From contig CBFFRP010000079.1 of assembly GCA_965644295.1 (NCBI GenBank), positions 1 through 64,000 on the forward strand: a stretch of DNA of 64,000 nt. Direction: 5' to 3'. Both the position numbers and the translations under genes were made by a program. Origin of the DNA: Paraphysomonas bandaiensis. Taxonomy: Eukaryota > Chrysophyceae. The notes beneath the pieces were generated by a model. The model saw only the letters and a program-made list of their open reading frames with translations. It made no database searches and was not told the origin of the DNA. The stretch's first letter is position 1; each line of letters starts with the position of its first letter. Positions 28,501-40,740 of the stretch are shown one piece after another.

Positions 28501-28653
28501 GATGTGGTGTGATTGATCTCAGTGACGAGGATAAGAAATCATACGTGCTGTTATCAGAGACAGAAGATCTTTCAGATGTGTTGTCTATGGTGAGACTTGC
28601 TGAAACGTCGGAGCCATACGTCCACCTGTTTGTCCTATATGGTTTCGGTGGTT

Positions 28654-28805
28654 GCGTATCCGTCAGTTATGTCTCGTGATGTAAGGATTCAATCTACAGC
28701 GTATCCGTCAGTGCGATGTGAAGATTCAATGTACAGCTCATGAGGTCTTGGTGGTTGCGTATCCGTCAGTTATGTCTCGTGGTTTGACAATTCAATGTAC
28801 AGCTT
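28654..28805 (+). repeat. Three-unit repeat (GCGTATCCGTCAG)
   Basis: GCGTATCCGTCAGT starts at 28654, 28700 and 28757, each followed 20-30 bp later by ATTCAAT(C/G)TACAGC. Units are 46 and 57 bp apart, a decayed minisatellite inside the retroelement region. Confidence 0.7.
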
Positions 28806-28893
28806 TGAATTGAGAGGGAGTGTTGAGTTTTGCTGTTTGAGCAATTAAAAGCTGTAATTCTAAGGTGTTGGAATTAAGACCGTTAGTCGAAGA

Positions 28894-29300
28894 ATACAGT
28901 AGTGATGAGCTGTATTATGAGAAGTGATATCATGACGATGTAAGATCGTACTAGAAATGAGTGGTAGTAGAGATAACGTAATATATTGCTTATTATATTT
29001 ATGATAATCTTCTCTTATCTTAACTTGATTCATGAGTGAATACACGTCCAGTTAACTTAGTAAATCATCCAATTGTGTCATATCTTGACGAAAAGCAAAC
29101 TTACACTCAATGTTGTGAATTATAAATTATAATCAATATTTCTTATCATTCATCAATTGCATATTATCACTACAACCACCCTCTCTTCTCATACGATCTT
29201 ACATCATCAATGTCCTTCATGACCACTATATTTCCGTTTCACTACTATATAGACACCGTAATTATATCACTTCTCATAATACAGCTCATCACTACTGTAT
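28894..29300. repeat. Inverted repeat with 37-bp perfect arms
   Basis: 28894-28930 (ATACAGTAGTGATGAGCTGT followed by ATTATGAGAAGTGATAT) equals the reverse complement of 29264-29300. Similarity resumes further in: GATGTAAGATCGTA near 28940 versus TACGATCTTACATC near 29200. It overlaps the 29034-29090 direct repeat, so it may be part of a separate foldback element. Confidence 0.75.
29034..29090 (+). repeat. Direct repeat, possible 3' LTR end
   Basis: Second copy of the 27346-27410 repeat (about 55 bp, a few differences). Similarity does not extend far upstream, so any LTR is badly eroded. Confidence 0.4.
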
Positions 29301-30024
29301 ATTGACAATTGACCATTTTCAGATGATTAAGATCGTTGTAAGAGAAGTTTAAGTTAGTCAAACTAGATAGATTACTTTATTATGATTGTATACACAATTG
29401 TGCGTGTTGTCATGTAACACATGTCGACAACATGATAAATTATTTCGTTCATGTCAACCACTGCTCAACTTCCGTATCTTGAATCGTCATGATATAATAC
29501 TTCAGTTTCACAGTTATAGCTATATAGCACCTTTGACTATTGACTACGTATTACTATTTTTCACATTGTATTTAACGTATTCTACAGTACTATCTTAGAG
29601 AACCATACGTATTCCAACACTGTATACACTATGTAACGGTTATAATTTAAATACCTTATAGCTACAGCTTGCAATTACTCACAAACAGCCCTCAACACAT
29701 GATAATCACGTACAACGGATTAGTTATAAATGTAACTGGCAATGGCAATCGTTATAATGACGATCATGTGTGTATCTTCAATAGATATTCTCACTAATTC
29801 AGGTCGTGATATATTTCATTGAACACTGTAATTCATATATATTATCGTTTATTAAGATGAATCCGAATAAATCGAGTATATATTACGCGCAGTCAATTAA
29901 ATCTTAATCATCCAACAAAGTCAAATCTCGTCAAACCCTTCGAGCAGCAGCACATCCGATTATATTACTACAAGGACATGGAGGGTCGACACACCGTAAA
30001 CCGTTCATCTCAGGGGCATGGTTC
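29301..30024. other. Gene-free AT-rich stretch 3' of the ankyrin gene
   Basis: No coding frame or repeat recognised. Confidence 0.5.
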
Positions 30025-33000
30025 CTAGGAATTAGGCCAATTTAGAACAGTAAAGTGTCCACCCGCTGCAGCAGCATCGATGCAAGTATCTTCATTCCAA
30101 GGACATGGAGGGCGGCTCTTTGAACGAAGCCACTGCAGTACACCCAAGTGTCCACCCGCTGCAGCAGCAGTGCAAGTATCTTCATTCCAAGGACATGGAA
30201 AGATCTGTGAACGAAGCCACTTCAGTACAGCCAAGTGTCCACCTCTTGCAGCAGCAGTACAAATCTCTTCATTCCAAAGACATGATGGGTTCTCTGAACG
30301 AATCCACCGCAGAGCAATCAACTGTCCACCCCTAGCAGCCTTAATGCACGCCTCTCCATCCGAAAGACATGGAGATTTCACGAGACGAAGCCAATCCAGA
30401 ATACTCGTGTGTGCACCCCTACCAGCAGCTTCGATACAGACCAAATCATCCTCTAGACATGGAGGGTTCAGTGAACGAATCCACTGTACAACCATCAAAC
30501 GTCCAGCACTAGCAGCAGCCTCCATGCAAAGTCGTTTACTCCAGGGACATTGAGGGTCCTGTGAACGAAGCCACTGCAGTACAGCCAACTGTCCACCTCT
30601 TGCAGCAGCACGGCAAGTCGCTTCATTCCAAGGACATGGAGGGTCCTGTGAACGAAGCCACTGCAGTACACCCAAGTGTCCACCCGCTGCAACAGCACAG
30701 CAAGTCGCTTCATTCCAAGGACATGGAGGGTCCTGTGAACGAAGCCACTGCAGTACACCCAAGTGTCCACCCCCTGCAGCAGCACGGCAAGTCGCTTCAT
30801 TCCAAAGACATGGAGGGTCCTGTGAACGAAGCCACTGCAGTACACCCAAATGTCCACCCCCTGCAGCAGCACGGCAAATCTCTTCATTCCAAGGACATGG
30901 AGGGATCTGTGAACGAAGCCACTGCAGTACATCATAGTGTCCACCCCCTGCAGCAGCAGTGCAAATCTTTTCATTCCAAAGACATGATGGGTTCTCTGAA
31001 CGAATCCACTGCAGAGCAATCAACTGTCCACCGCTAGCAGCCTTAATGCACGCCTCTCCATCCGAAAGACATGGAGATTTCACGAGACGAAGCCAATCCA
31101 GAATACTCGTGTGTGCACCCCTACCAGCAGCTTCGATACAGACCAAATCATCCTCTAGACATGGAGGGTTCAGTGAACGAAGCCACTTTAGAACATTCAA
31201 GTTTCCTACCCTAGCAGCAGCCTCCATGCAAGTCTCTCCTTCCATTAGACATGGAGGGTCCTGTGAACAAACCCACTCCATAACATTCCTGTATCTCCCC
31301 TCTGCAGCACTCGCAATGCATTTCCATGAATCCCAAGGACATGGAGGGATCTGTGAACGAAGCCACTGCAGTACAGCCAAGTGTCCACCTCTTGCAGCAG
31401 CAGTACAAATCTCTTCATTCCAAAGACATGATGGGTTCTCTGAACGAATCCACCGCAGAGCAATCAACTGTCCACCCCTAGCAGCCTTAATGCACGCCTC
31501 TCCATCCGAAAGACATGGAGAGTTCACGAAACGAAGCCAATCCAGAATACTCGTGTGTGCACCCCTACCAGCAGCTTCGATAAAGACCAAATCATCCTCT
31601 AGACATGGAGGGTTAAGTGAACGAATCCACTGTACAACCATCAAACGTCCAGCACTAGCAGCAGCCTCCATGCAAAGTCGTTTACTCCAGGGACATAGAG
31701 GGTCCTGTGAACGAAGCCACTGCAGTACAGCCAAGTGTCCACCTCTTGCAGCAGCACGGCAAGTCGCTTCATTCCAAGGACATGGAGGGCGGCTCTTTGA
31801 ACGAAGCCACTTCAGTACACCCAAGTGTCCACCCGCTGCAGCAGCAGTACAAATCTCCTCATTCCAAAGACATGGAGGGATCTGTGAACTAAGCCACTGC
31901 AGTACAGCCAAGTGTCCACCTCTTGCAGCAGCAGTACATATCTTTTCATTCCAAAGACATGATGGGTTCTCTGAACGAATCCACCGCAGAGCAATCAACT
32001 GTCCACCCCTAGCAGCCTTAATGCACGCCTCTCTATCCGAAAGACATGGAGAGTTCACGAAACGAAGCCAATCCAGAATACTCGTGTGTGCACCCCTACC
32101 AGCAGCTTCGATAAAGACCAAATCATCCTCTAGACATGGAGGGTTCAGTGAACGAATCCACTGTACAACCATCAAACGTCCAGCACTAGCAGCAGCCTCC
32201 ATGCAAAGTCGTTTACTCCAGGGACATTGAGGGATCTGTGAACGAAGCCACTGCAGTACAGCCAAGTGTCCACCTCTTGCAGCAGCACGGCAAGTCGCTT
32301 CATTCCAAGGACATGGAGGGATCTTTGAACGAAGCCACTTCAGTACACCCAAGTGTCCACCCGCTGCAGCAGCAGTACAAATCTCCTCATTCCAAAGACA
32401 TGGAGGGTCTTGTGAACTAAGCCACTGCAGTACAGCCAAGTGTCCACCTCTTGCAGCAGCAGTACAAATCTTTTCATTCCAAAGACATGATGGGTTCTCT
32501 GAACGAATCCACTGCAGAGCAATCAACTGTCCACCCCTAGCAGCCTTAATGCACGCCTCTCCATCCGAAAGACATGGAGAGTTCACGAAACGAAGCCAAT
32601 CCAGAATACTCGTGTGTGCACCCCTACCAGCAGCTTCGATAAAGACCAAATCATCCTCTAGACATGGATGGTTAAGTGAACGAATCCACTGTACAACCAT
32701 CAAACGTCCAGCACTAGCAGCAGCCTCCATGCAAAGTCGTTTACTCCAGGGACATAGAGGGTCCTGTGAACGAAGCCACTGCAGTACATCCAAGTGTCCA
32801 GCCGTTGCAACAGCAGTGCAAGTATCTTCATTCCAAGGACATGGAGGGATCTGTGAACGAAGCCACTGCAGTACATCCAAGTGTCCAGCCGTTGCAACAG
32901 CAGTGCAAGTATCTTCATTCCAAGGACATGGAGGGTCCTGTGAACGAAGCCACTTCAGTACATCCAAGTGTCTAGCCGTTGCAGCAGCAGTGCAAGTATC

Positions 33001-33606
33001 TTCATTCCAAGGACATGGAGGGTTCTGTGAACGAAGCCACTTCAGTACCTCCAAGTGTCCACCTCTTGCAGCAGCAGCGCAAGTATCTTCATTCCAAGGA
33101 CATGGAGGGCGGCTCTCTGAAAGAAGCCACTTCAGAACACCCAAGTGTCCACCCGCTGCAGCAGCACGGCAAGTATCTTCATTCCAAGGACATGGATGTG
33201 GCCGTGAACGAAGCCACTTCAGAACACCCAAGTGTCCACCTCTAGCAGCATACTCTGTAGCTTTATGTTCACATCTTCTACCCCATATATCTATAGGATC
33301 CTGTGTATGTGTATCTATGAGGCTCATGATGTATTTCAACAACTCTAATCTGCCGTATAGTGCGCATCTATTCATTAGCAGTGTATGTGGCCAGCCCATA
33401 GACAGAGCACGTGAGACCATTGTGTTCTTCTTACAAATGCGAGATAGACTCATATCAGCTTTCATGCGAAGTTTCTTACAAGTCCTTATCAGAGAAAGAA
33501 CATCTGTGTATGGGATCATAGAGATGATAATATGAAACACATCATCATGAAGATCATATAGATTCATTTTATTATCAAGGATAGATATATTCGACATGTT
33601 ATTCAT
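30025..33606 (-). CDS. F-box/ankyrin-repeat protein
   Basis: 1193 aa, single exon. An F-box-like N-terminus (LYDLHDDVFHIIISMIPYTD then VLSLIRTCKKLR) precedes about 35 divergent ankyrin repeats of the C-AAA-GGHL-VLKWLRSQ-PPCPWNE type common in protists and giant viruses. F-box proteins recruit SCF ubiquitin ligases and the repeats would bind a target; the specific role is unknown. A 176-177-residue block (CPWSKRLCMEAA...) recurs at least four times with very high DNA identity, showing recent amplification. The ATG at 33606 has a unique AT-rich 5' end, whereas the repeats are GC-richer. The antisense strand is also long open because of the repeat structure; those frames are not genes. Confidence 0.85.
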   Translation of the reverse strand: MNNMSNISILDNKMNLYDLHDDVFHIIISMIPYTDVLSLIRTCKKLRMKADMSLSRICKKNTMVSRALSMGWPHTLLMNRCALYGRLELLKYIMSLIDTHTQDPIDIWGRRCEHKATEYAARGGHLGVLKWLRSRPHPCPWNEDTCRAAAAGGHLGVLKWLLSESRPPCPWNEDTCAAAARGGHLEVLKWLRSQNPPCPWNEDTCTAAATARHLDVLKWLRSQDPPCPWNEDTCTAVATAGHLDVLQWLRSQIPPCPWNEDTCTAVATAGHLDVLQWLRSQDPLCPWSKRLCMEAAASAGRLMVVQWIRSLNHPCLEDDLVFIEAAGRGAHTSILDWLRFVNSPCLSDGEACIKAARGGQLIALQWIRSENPSCLWNEKICTAAARGGHLAVLQWLSSQDPPCLWNEEICTAAAAGGHLGVLKWLRSKIPPCPWNEATCRAAARGGHLAVLQWLRSQIPQCPWSKRLCMEAAASAGRLMVVQWIRSLNPPCLEDDLVFIEAAGRGAHTSILDWLRFVNSPCLSDREACIKAARGGQLIALRWIRSENPSCLWNEKICTAAARGGHLAVLQWLSSQIPPCLWNEEICTAAAAGGHLGVLKWLRSKSRPPCPWNEATCRAAARGGHLAVLQWLRSQDPLCPWSKRLCMEAAASAGRLMVVQWIRSLNPPCLEDDLVFIEAAGRGAHTSILDWLRFVNSPCLSDGEACIKAARGGQLIALRWIRSENPSCLWNEEICTAAARGGHLAVLQWLRSQIPPCPWDSWKCIASAAEGRYRNVMEWVCSQDPPCLMEGETCMEAAARVGNLNVLKWLRSLNPPCLEDDLVCIEAAGRGAHTSILDWLRLVKSPCLSDGEACIKAASGGQLIALQWIRSENPSCLWNEKICTAAAGGGHYDVLQWLRSQIPPCPWNEEICRAAAGGGHLGVLQWLRSQDPPCLWNEATCRAAAGGGHLGVLQWLRSQDPPCPWNEATCCAVAAGGHLGVLQWLRSQDPPCPWNEATCRAAARGGQLAVLQWLRSQDPQCPWSKRLCMEAAASAGRLMVVQWIRSLNPPCLEDDLVCIEAAGRGAHTSILDWLRLVKSPCLSDGEACIKAARGGQLIALRWIRSENPSCLWNEEICTAAARGGHLAVLKWLRSQIFPCPWNEDTCTAAAAGGHLGVLQWLRSKSRPPCPWNEDTCIDAAAAGGHFTVLNWPNS

Positions 33607-33784
33607 AGTGTATATGAGACTAACAGTACTGACAAATAATGAGATGAATTCATATGCATATTACAGTATGATACATCCCTCTACAGCACATACGGCACAT
33701 ACCCATGTCATGATACAGCATACCATATATGGATGGGGACACGACTACAGAAAAGAAATTTCCTCAACACGGACCGACGTACCA

Positions 33785-34048
33785 ACATACATACATACAT
33801 ACATACATACATACATACATACATACATACATACATACATACATACATACATACATACATACATACATACATACATACATACATACATACATACATACAA
33901 ACATACATACATACATACATACATACATACATACATACATACATACATACATACATACATACATACATACATACATACATACATACATACATACATACAT
34001 ACATACATACATACATACATACATACATACATACATACATACATACAA
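33785..34048. repeat. ACAT microsatellite, about 264 bp
   Basis: Nearly pure (ACAT)n with one A insertion at 33899, upstream of the ankyrin gene's 5' end. Confidence 0.95.
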
Positions 34049-34066
34049 ACCATTTTCACGACACGC

Positions 34067-34155
34067 GTTCTTAACAAAAAAAAACCTCCTATGGGTAGGT
34101 TTTGTAAAAGGTAGGATTTTTCCGAGGTTTTTTGGTAGTTTTTTTTGTTAAGAAC
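34067..34155. repeat. 89-bp palindromic foldback element
   Basis: Begins GTTCTTAACAAAAAAAA and ends with its reverse complement TTTTTTTTGTTAAGAAC. The inner arms keep AACCTCC and GAGGTTT similarity. It looks like a tiny MITE or hairpin; no target duplication is obvious. Confidence 0.7.
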
Positions 34156-34608
34156 GGCTGTTATGTACCTATATACATACTCGTAGTACACTCTATCAGT
34201 CCAAGTCACCATCAGGAGCAGCACCTATCGACCAGTTTCAAGTACATACATACACACACATACATACATCCTTAAGCTCCATATATATACATATATACCC
34301 ATATATCACAAGAGACTCTCATATCTCTCTATTCATACCTTTATTATGTCTATGGAATCAATTGAATAGATTTCAGATAATACTTTCATATCATCCAATC
34401 ATTAGAATGAATTTTTATTAGTATTCTATTCATTCAATAGCCATACAAGGCTTCAGTAGTTGAATGTCTAGAACACATCGTTCTGGTCATACAGTGCCAT
34501 CTATTCAACCAAATGAAATATTTAAATTTCATCAGAATACAACAGGCATAAAATTGGTATAAAATTATTCATTTTGATTATAAAAATGACTATGAATTTC
34601 ATCATAAG
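34156..34608. other. Region upstream of the WD40/EF-hand gene
   Basis: AT-rich. The first coding exon(s) of the following gene probably lie here but I could not place the start: the frame entering 34609 meets a TAA at 34549-34551 without an ATG. Confidence 0.45.
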
Positions 34609-37600
34609 GTTGTCGAATGGATTAGTACTGTAGGAATCATATGTGATTTAGATGTTTGTGTATTATTTTATGATGAACGAGTAAGTATAAATGATTGATT
34701 ATTATATTTACATTGATATTTATGATTATAGGCTCGATTTATTGAGAAATTGAATGCAGATAAGCCAATCAGCCGAGACAAAAGCACAAAGTTAGAGGCA
34801 GATATCGACTGCACTACAAGAGCGTCCTCACATCAAGAGATTGTTAACATAGACTTGGTCTCTGTTGACCCTAATACATCGGCAATTGTTTTATTTGTGG
34901 ATGGGGGAGAGCGAAATTTTCAGTTGGTGCAGCGACTTATGGTGCACTGCGCACAGGAGAACGTAGATCGTGGGGATAGCTTGTCTAAGGCTGCACAGGG
35001 GGCATTTATGACTCAGGCTCTGTTCAGCTGCGCAAGTCGTACACATAAAGAAGCTGAAGGTGTTGTGCTGAGTGTGCTGTATAAAGACGGGTGGAATGAT
35101 GATGGATCACATTGCTGGCGCATGAAAAACTTGTACGACAGTGTATTCATTGTAACGTCCCGTGAAAAGGATACACATTGTGCACATGTCGCCACTGCTA
35201 TCGTTCCAGCGTTTGAAAAATATAGGCCACGTTTATTTCCCTCTGTGAAATCAATATGTTCTGTGTTGTCATCGAAGTCTCTTCCACAACTTAAAGAACA
35301 CTTCAAGACAGGAGCCCGTGCTGATGGACTCAATATTAAAGAGTTTACTGAGACTATTTTGAGACAGCTGTACGCAACCCATGCAAAGGTTATAGAAGAG
35401 GAGGAGTGTTCGCATACGGTGGCTGTTATTCAGGTATGTGCTACTATTATCTACAGTTTCTCTCATGTCTTGACGGCATCATTGCGTGTTTGTGGATTAT
35501 CAGCTGTGATCTATCATTGACTTGCATGACATTTTCATATATCTATTACAAAATAAACACCGCGATATTCTATGTTATTTCATTTGTTACTGGTATATTG
35601 TTATGATTTTGCAACAGGAAATGTTTTGTCAAATGAATTTCAACAAAGATGCCGTTGTCGACTGGGATGAATTTACAAGTTTTTGCATTCAAACCGACGT
35701 GTCGTCCACTAACATGCACACTGGGACGTTAGATGACTATGTAATCGCCTATACCCAAGACAATAATATCGTATGCAACGGACTAACTAGCTACTCGCCT
35801 CTTGTGGCAATGAAATATATACCACAAGAGAAGCGGATTATGGTCATTCCAGAAAGCTACGACAAAGTTATCATATTCAACGAGAAATTTGAGCTATTGT
35901 CGGTTCTTGATCCCACCAAAGTTCCGGATGCGGCTGACCCCAATGAGAAGATAAAGATCCATGATGTAATTTACATTGCATCGAAGGATCTGTACACTTA
36001 CTGTGCGTCGGACCATTCTATCGTTGCTTGTAGAGAGCACAGCAGTTTCAACAAGAAACGTATTCACTACACTACAGTATTCAAAATATTTTCTAGTTTT
36101 TTACATTTGAAGCTGTGTTGGAGTGAAGGAAGCAACACACTGTGCTCGGTGGGAGCAGATAATATGATATTTGGATGGGATATAGGGAGCGGAGATCAGA
36201 TACCTGTGTTTCATATATCTCGCCATCGAGATGTTATTACCGACTTTATAGCCGTCGACGACTTGGATATTTATATCACATGCTCTTTGGACAAGAAGAT
36301 AGTTTTGTGGAGCCAGACCAGTCGTAGGGTTAAGGGTGTGTTAATGGGTCATAAACGAGGAGTTCGGTGTTTGTCATATGCGAAAGGGGTTTTGCTTTCT
36401 GCAGGGTTTGAATGTGAAGCCCGTACATGGGACTTAGCCACAAAGGAGCCTTCACTTGTACTGCGAGGACACCGAAAGCCCATTGTTGCGGCCAAAATTA
36501 TGTCCCCACCCTATTCTGGAAGTGATTTAAGGGCGATGACAGTGGATGACGACGGTGAATTCCGACTATGGAACATTCTAGTTCGTGAACGCAGCCATAA
36601 TACTGGAATGGCAGAGGTTTTGCAGGTGTTCACACTTCATATCGCTGACGCAGGATCGCATCAAGTGGCAAAAGTGCGCTTTCTTGAATTGCCTTATGAC
36701 CCGCAGTACTCTCAAGGAGGGACTTATTCTAATGTAATAGCAGGGTCCCCATCACTCATACACGTTACTCCAGAAAAAAATGTGTCTGAGTTTCTTCCCC
36801 CAGTGTGTATATGCTGTTCTGAGGCCAGTGCAGTTATAATGACTGGAGTGGGACGGAGTTTGCTTAAATATGATATCAGTAGTGGCGAATTTCAGTCCTC
36901 TTTTCCAAACATTGAATCTTCGGACATATGTTGCTTCGGGTTGGATGGCTACTACGGTCGGAAGGTATATGTGGGTTGTTCCAGTGGTCGGTTATTGCTC
37001 ATGAATTTTACAACTGGGGCTATTCTTGACTCCACGATGATCAGCTCGCGTTCAATCACCTGCGTGGATACGATGACTGAAGGCTCCAGCAACCTTGTGT
37101 GCGTAGGGTCCTCAGATGGTCGGGTTACTAGTCTAGAGGAGTTATCTGGAAAACTCTCGGTCCGTGGCTGCGCAGAGCAGCTTATCGGTGACAATTGTGG
37201 AATCGAGCACATATGTGCAGTGGAATCTCTCAAAGTCATCGTCGCAGCATCTGGAGGAAAACACTGGGGTGTGTGGGATGTCACTACATTCCGTCGGGTC
37301 TTGATAATAGCGGAGCTGGCGATCATTTCAGGCATTGAAGTACTGGGTGCATCATGTGATAAGAGGGACATTAAGGAGACAATGGCAAGTGGGTTGCCCT
37401 TAGAAAACAACCATTTACTTACACTTGCCGTATGTGTTGGCACCAATATTCGTATATATACAGTTGACACCTTTCACGCAAAGATCACAGTCACCCATTG
37501 CTTACTACAAAAGGAACCGAGATATCTTACTACCATGAAAATTCTTCGCTGTCCGAATAAGAGGTCACTGAACTACTCATCTGTCAACCCTAACTTTCCC

Positions 37601-40320
37601 AACTCTGAGCGATCATACGGTGATGCTATAGTAGCTGCCACGGAGGAAGGATACCTAGTTACTTGGGAAGCCACACACCTACGGTCAGAAAGTATACAAC
37701 GCCACTCGCAGTACTTTACCGGATCTCGATATGGGTTAGAACCTCAGAGCAGAGCAGTGACTCCTCGGGCTGAAGATACCACCACTACTGATCTTAGCTT
37801 TTTGGCTACCACTTCTTTGAGTGATGATGAGAGTGTGGGTTCACATGCAGGGCTTCTAAACGACCATGACTCGGAGAGTGATAGTATCAATGTGGATCAA
37901 AATACGTGCGGCATGGGCCCCACGGAATCAGCGAAAGTATCCGTTGATGATAGCTTAAAAGTGATTTCAGCTGAAGCATTAAGCCGACGAGAACAAAGAG
38001 AGTTGAGGGTCAAGATGCAGTCTAGTCTGTCGCAGTTTCGAATCATAACGAGCAATGTGAACGTCATGGGTGACGATAGCATGTTGTATGCAACGTCTAT
38101 ATGCACTTTTCAAGCACACAACGACTCCATTCCTGCTATTGCTGCTTTAAATGACAATGGGTGTATTATCACAGTATCACTGGATGGTTACCACCGAATT
38201 TGGAATCTAGATGCATGTTGTCTTGGGGAGCTCCCCCTTCCTAATATTCCCGATACGATGAAGAGTACCAAACTATTCAAAGACTGTCCCGAGGAATCTC
38301 GGTGGAAATTTATATCTGAGAGTATCCCTGTGTTGTTGTCACATAAAAACTTTGCCAAGAAGTTAATATCATCTATAACCGAAGACTCGAAGATACATAA
38401 CCTGAGCTCCGTGGAGGTCATGAGTATGAGGCGGGGGTCGCGCAAAGCGGTTGTTAGTGCTATTGATGATAATCGAACAGCGAATATATATAAGTTGCGG
38501 ACCCAAATGCTGTCTGTAAAGTCACCAAATTCTGAGTCCAGATGTGCTTTATTAAAGGATCTCCGTAATTGTTCCCCTGGCACCAGCGATATTGATGATG
38601 GCAACAATCCAGTTCCTCGAACTGGTAATGGACATCGTGCTATATCAACCAAATGGCAGTCCCAGACGTGCCCTGACAGTTCTAATGCTCCTGATAAAAG
38701 ATGCAGTACTGCGCCCAACAAATTATTTCCCCCTCAAGCAACGAGGGGAAGAGCTCGACCCAAAACAGCTTCGGTGTCAAAACGATCAAATAACCGCGCC
38801 CCATCAACAAGCAATGATAGTCTACCGCAGTGTATGACGAAGCCAAAAACTAACAACAACCAACCACTTAAGCTTCTGGGCGTCGGAGATTCAAGCGAAT
38901 CATCTGTCCATTCGAAGACGATATCCCGACAAGAGTCGACTGATTCTATGTGGTCATCCCCGGACAAACTTGTTGCAACTGAGGAAGCATTTTCAGATCA
39001 CTCAATTGCTCGCGGTCAGAGTGACGGTTTAATTGATACAGAGGGGCACAAACTTCTTCGTAGCCTTAGTAAGAGTCAGGATAAAAAGAGTGCATATAAA
39101 AATTCAGTACCGCAAATGTATCTTAGAAATCCGAAACTATCTACTCAAGTTGAAGTTCCTCGTTTAGGTACTATTGATCCGACAGAGGTAGTCTTTGGCA
39201 CCCAAAAGGTAAGGTTTGCATTCTTTGTCGTATCACTGATTGTAATTATTAATTATGATAGAATATGTATAAGCATGCAAATTCGAATATTGCCCACTCG
39301 AAGAAAGCAAGTAGTACTGCCGCCCAGCATGCAATTTCTGTATCTCGAATCAACCACCACCTTCGTAGCATTGGTAAAATGGTTCGTGTTGATGCACCCC
39401 CTATTCACGAAGTCACCGATCTGCCGGGTGATATCGCGGGTATTGATTCTACACTTATGACCACTGACAGTTCGGCGGTTATCACATGTTCTGACGGGAA
39501 GACAGTGTGTATTGACGGAGAATCGCCTGAGACGCACAAAAAGCTGAACCTAGATCGCATAAAAAAGTTAATGACTAAAGTGCTTCACGCTGAGACGACA
39601 GGCATTCCGGAGTGGGAATCTAGACTGATGAAGAAGCACTATAGCAACTCAAAGAAAGCCAAGGCTCTGAAAAGGATGACCTCTTCGGCTGATGCTAATG
39701 TAGCTATGCTTGAGAAAAAGCTTGCGGCTTCTATACGAAGCACGTTCAGCCACACTGTTGGTACTACCTCCGCGAAGAGTATACTCACGAGTCGCATGCT
39801 TTTGCCATTTTATAAGTTGTCAGATGTGCAGCACTTCCTTCATATTTTTCAGAAGGTGGACCAGGATTATTCAGGAGATCTGGATCCGGAAGAGTGGTGC
39901 GAGTTTTTTGTTGCACTAGATAAAACTGTTAGCCGGAAGCAGGCGCGGACAATATTTAACCGCATTGATTCTAGTGGAAATGGGTGCTTGTCTGTGAAAG
40001 ATTTAGTACCTGTTGTATTTAGCAATGCGAATAAATCTCTACAAGGTACTATACTTAAATATGTTGAATTGGAGCTGTCGAAGCGTAAAATATTTGGGAA
40101 GAACTTCTTGAAAGAATCTGACCTAGATGTGCTGTTCGAGTATTATGATGTGCAAGGCGTGGGATACATCTTGATATCTACTTTTCGGGAAAAAGTTCGC
40201 CCATTACAAATACCCGAAGCTGCACGTTATGCTATACTTGATCACGTTAAAGATATTGACGATGATGAGATGCTGAATGCTCAAGAGTTCATAAGGATAT
40301 TTCGTCCTTATTGTATGTAA
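34609..40320 (+). CDS. EF-hand/WD40 protein, WDR49/CFAP337-like
   Basis: Multi-exon gene. Visible exons: about 34609-34680 (5' limit uncertain), 34732-35433, 35618-39208 and 39262-40320, with GT-AG introns of 51, 184 and 53 bp, all phase 0. The spliced protein is at least 1780 aa. EF-hand-type segments precede the propeller (LKEHFKTGARADGLNIKEFT; FCQMNFNKDAVVDWDEF spans the second intron). WD40 blades follow (GADNMIFGWDIGSGD, GHKRGVRCLSYAKGVL, GHRKPIVAAKI and others), then a long polar linker. The last exon has two good EF-hands (DQDYSGDLDPEEW, DSSGNGCLSVKDL). This order is known from WDR49/WDR64-type proteins linked to motile cilia, so a flagellar, calcium-sensitive role is likely. Confidence 0.82.
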
Positions 40321-40740
40321 AATGTTTGTTCAGAATGTTGTCGTAGTATATATTAGTTTCACTTTGTGCTTTTTCCAATTATTGTATGTTGGGCTCGAAG
40401 TATGGTTGCTGTGATTATGTGTGTGAGTTTGTGTGACGTCAGGAGAGATAGTGTTGTACGAGTTTTAGCTCAAATGAGCACTCAATTAATGTGAGTGAAT
40501 GCACTGACTACAGACACCGTTCTCTAGTTAAAACCGTTTCCCCTCGCCTAAGTTTATCCCATACACTTTTCACGAAATGCTAGAATTTAGGGTTAGGGTT
40601 AAGATTTAATGGTAGGAGTAGGGCGTCCCCCTGATTACCCGCACCTCTTGACTCTGAAGGACTACACGCCCGTGGGGAGCTCTCACACTTAATTAAGGAC
40701 TCAAAATCCTGAGGTCAGCAGATGTCAGCTATATGAACTT
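40321..40740. other. Gene-free 3' flank
   Basis: No gene. Contains a short TTAGGGTTAGGGTTA run at 40587-40601. Confidence 0.5.

Noticed and set aside
30080-33535. Many antisense ORFs opposite the ankyrin gene, up to 423 codons
   Set aside because: They mirror the repeat units of the real minus-strand gene and have no independent start context or domain.
34513-34551. ATG at 34513 as start of the WD40/EF-hand gene
   Set aside because: It meets an in-frame TAA at 34549 before the first visible splice site, so the true start lies in an upstream exon I cannot place.
40587-40601. TTAGGGTTAGGGTTA, possible interstitial telomere
   Set aside because: Only two and a half units; too short to be more than chance in AT-rich DNA.
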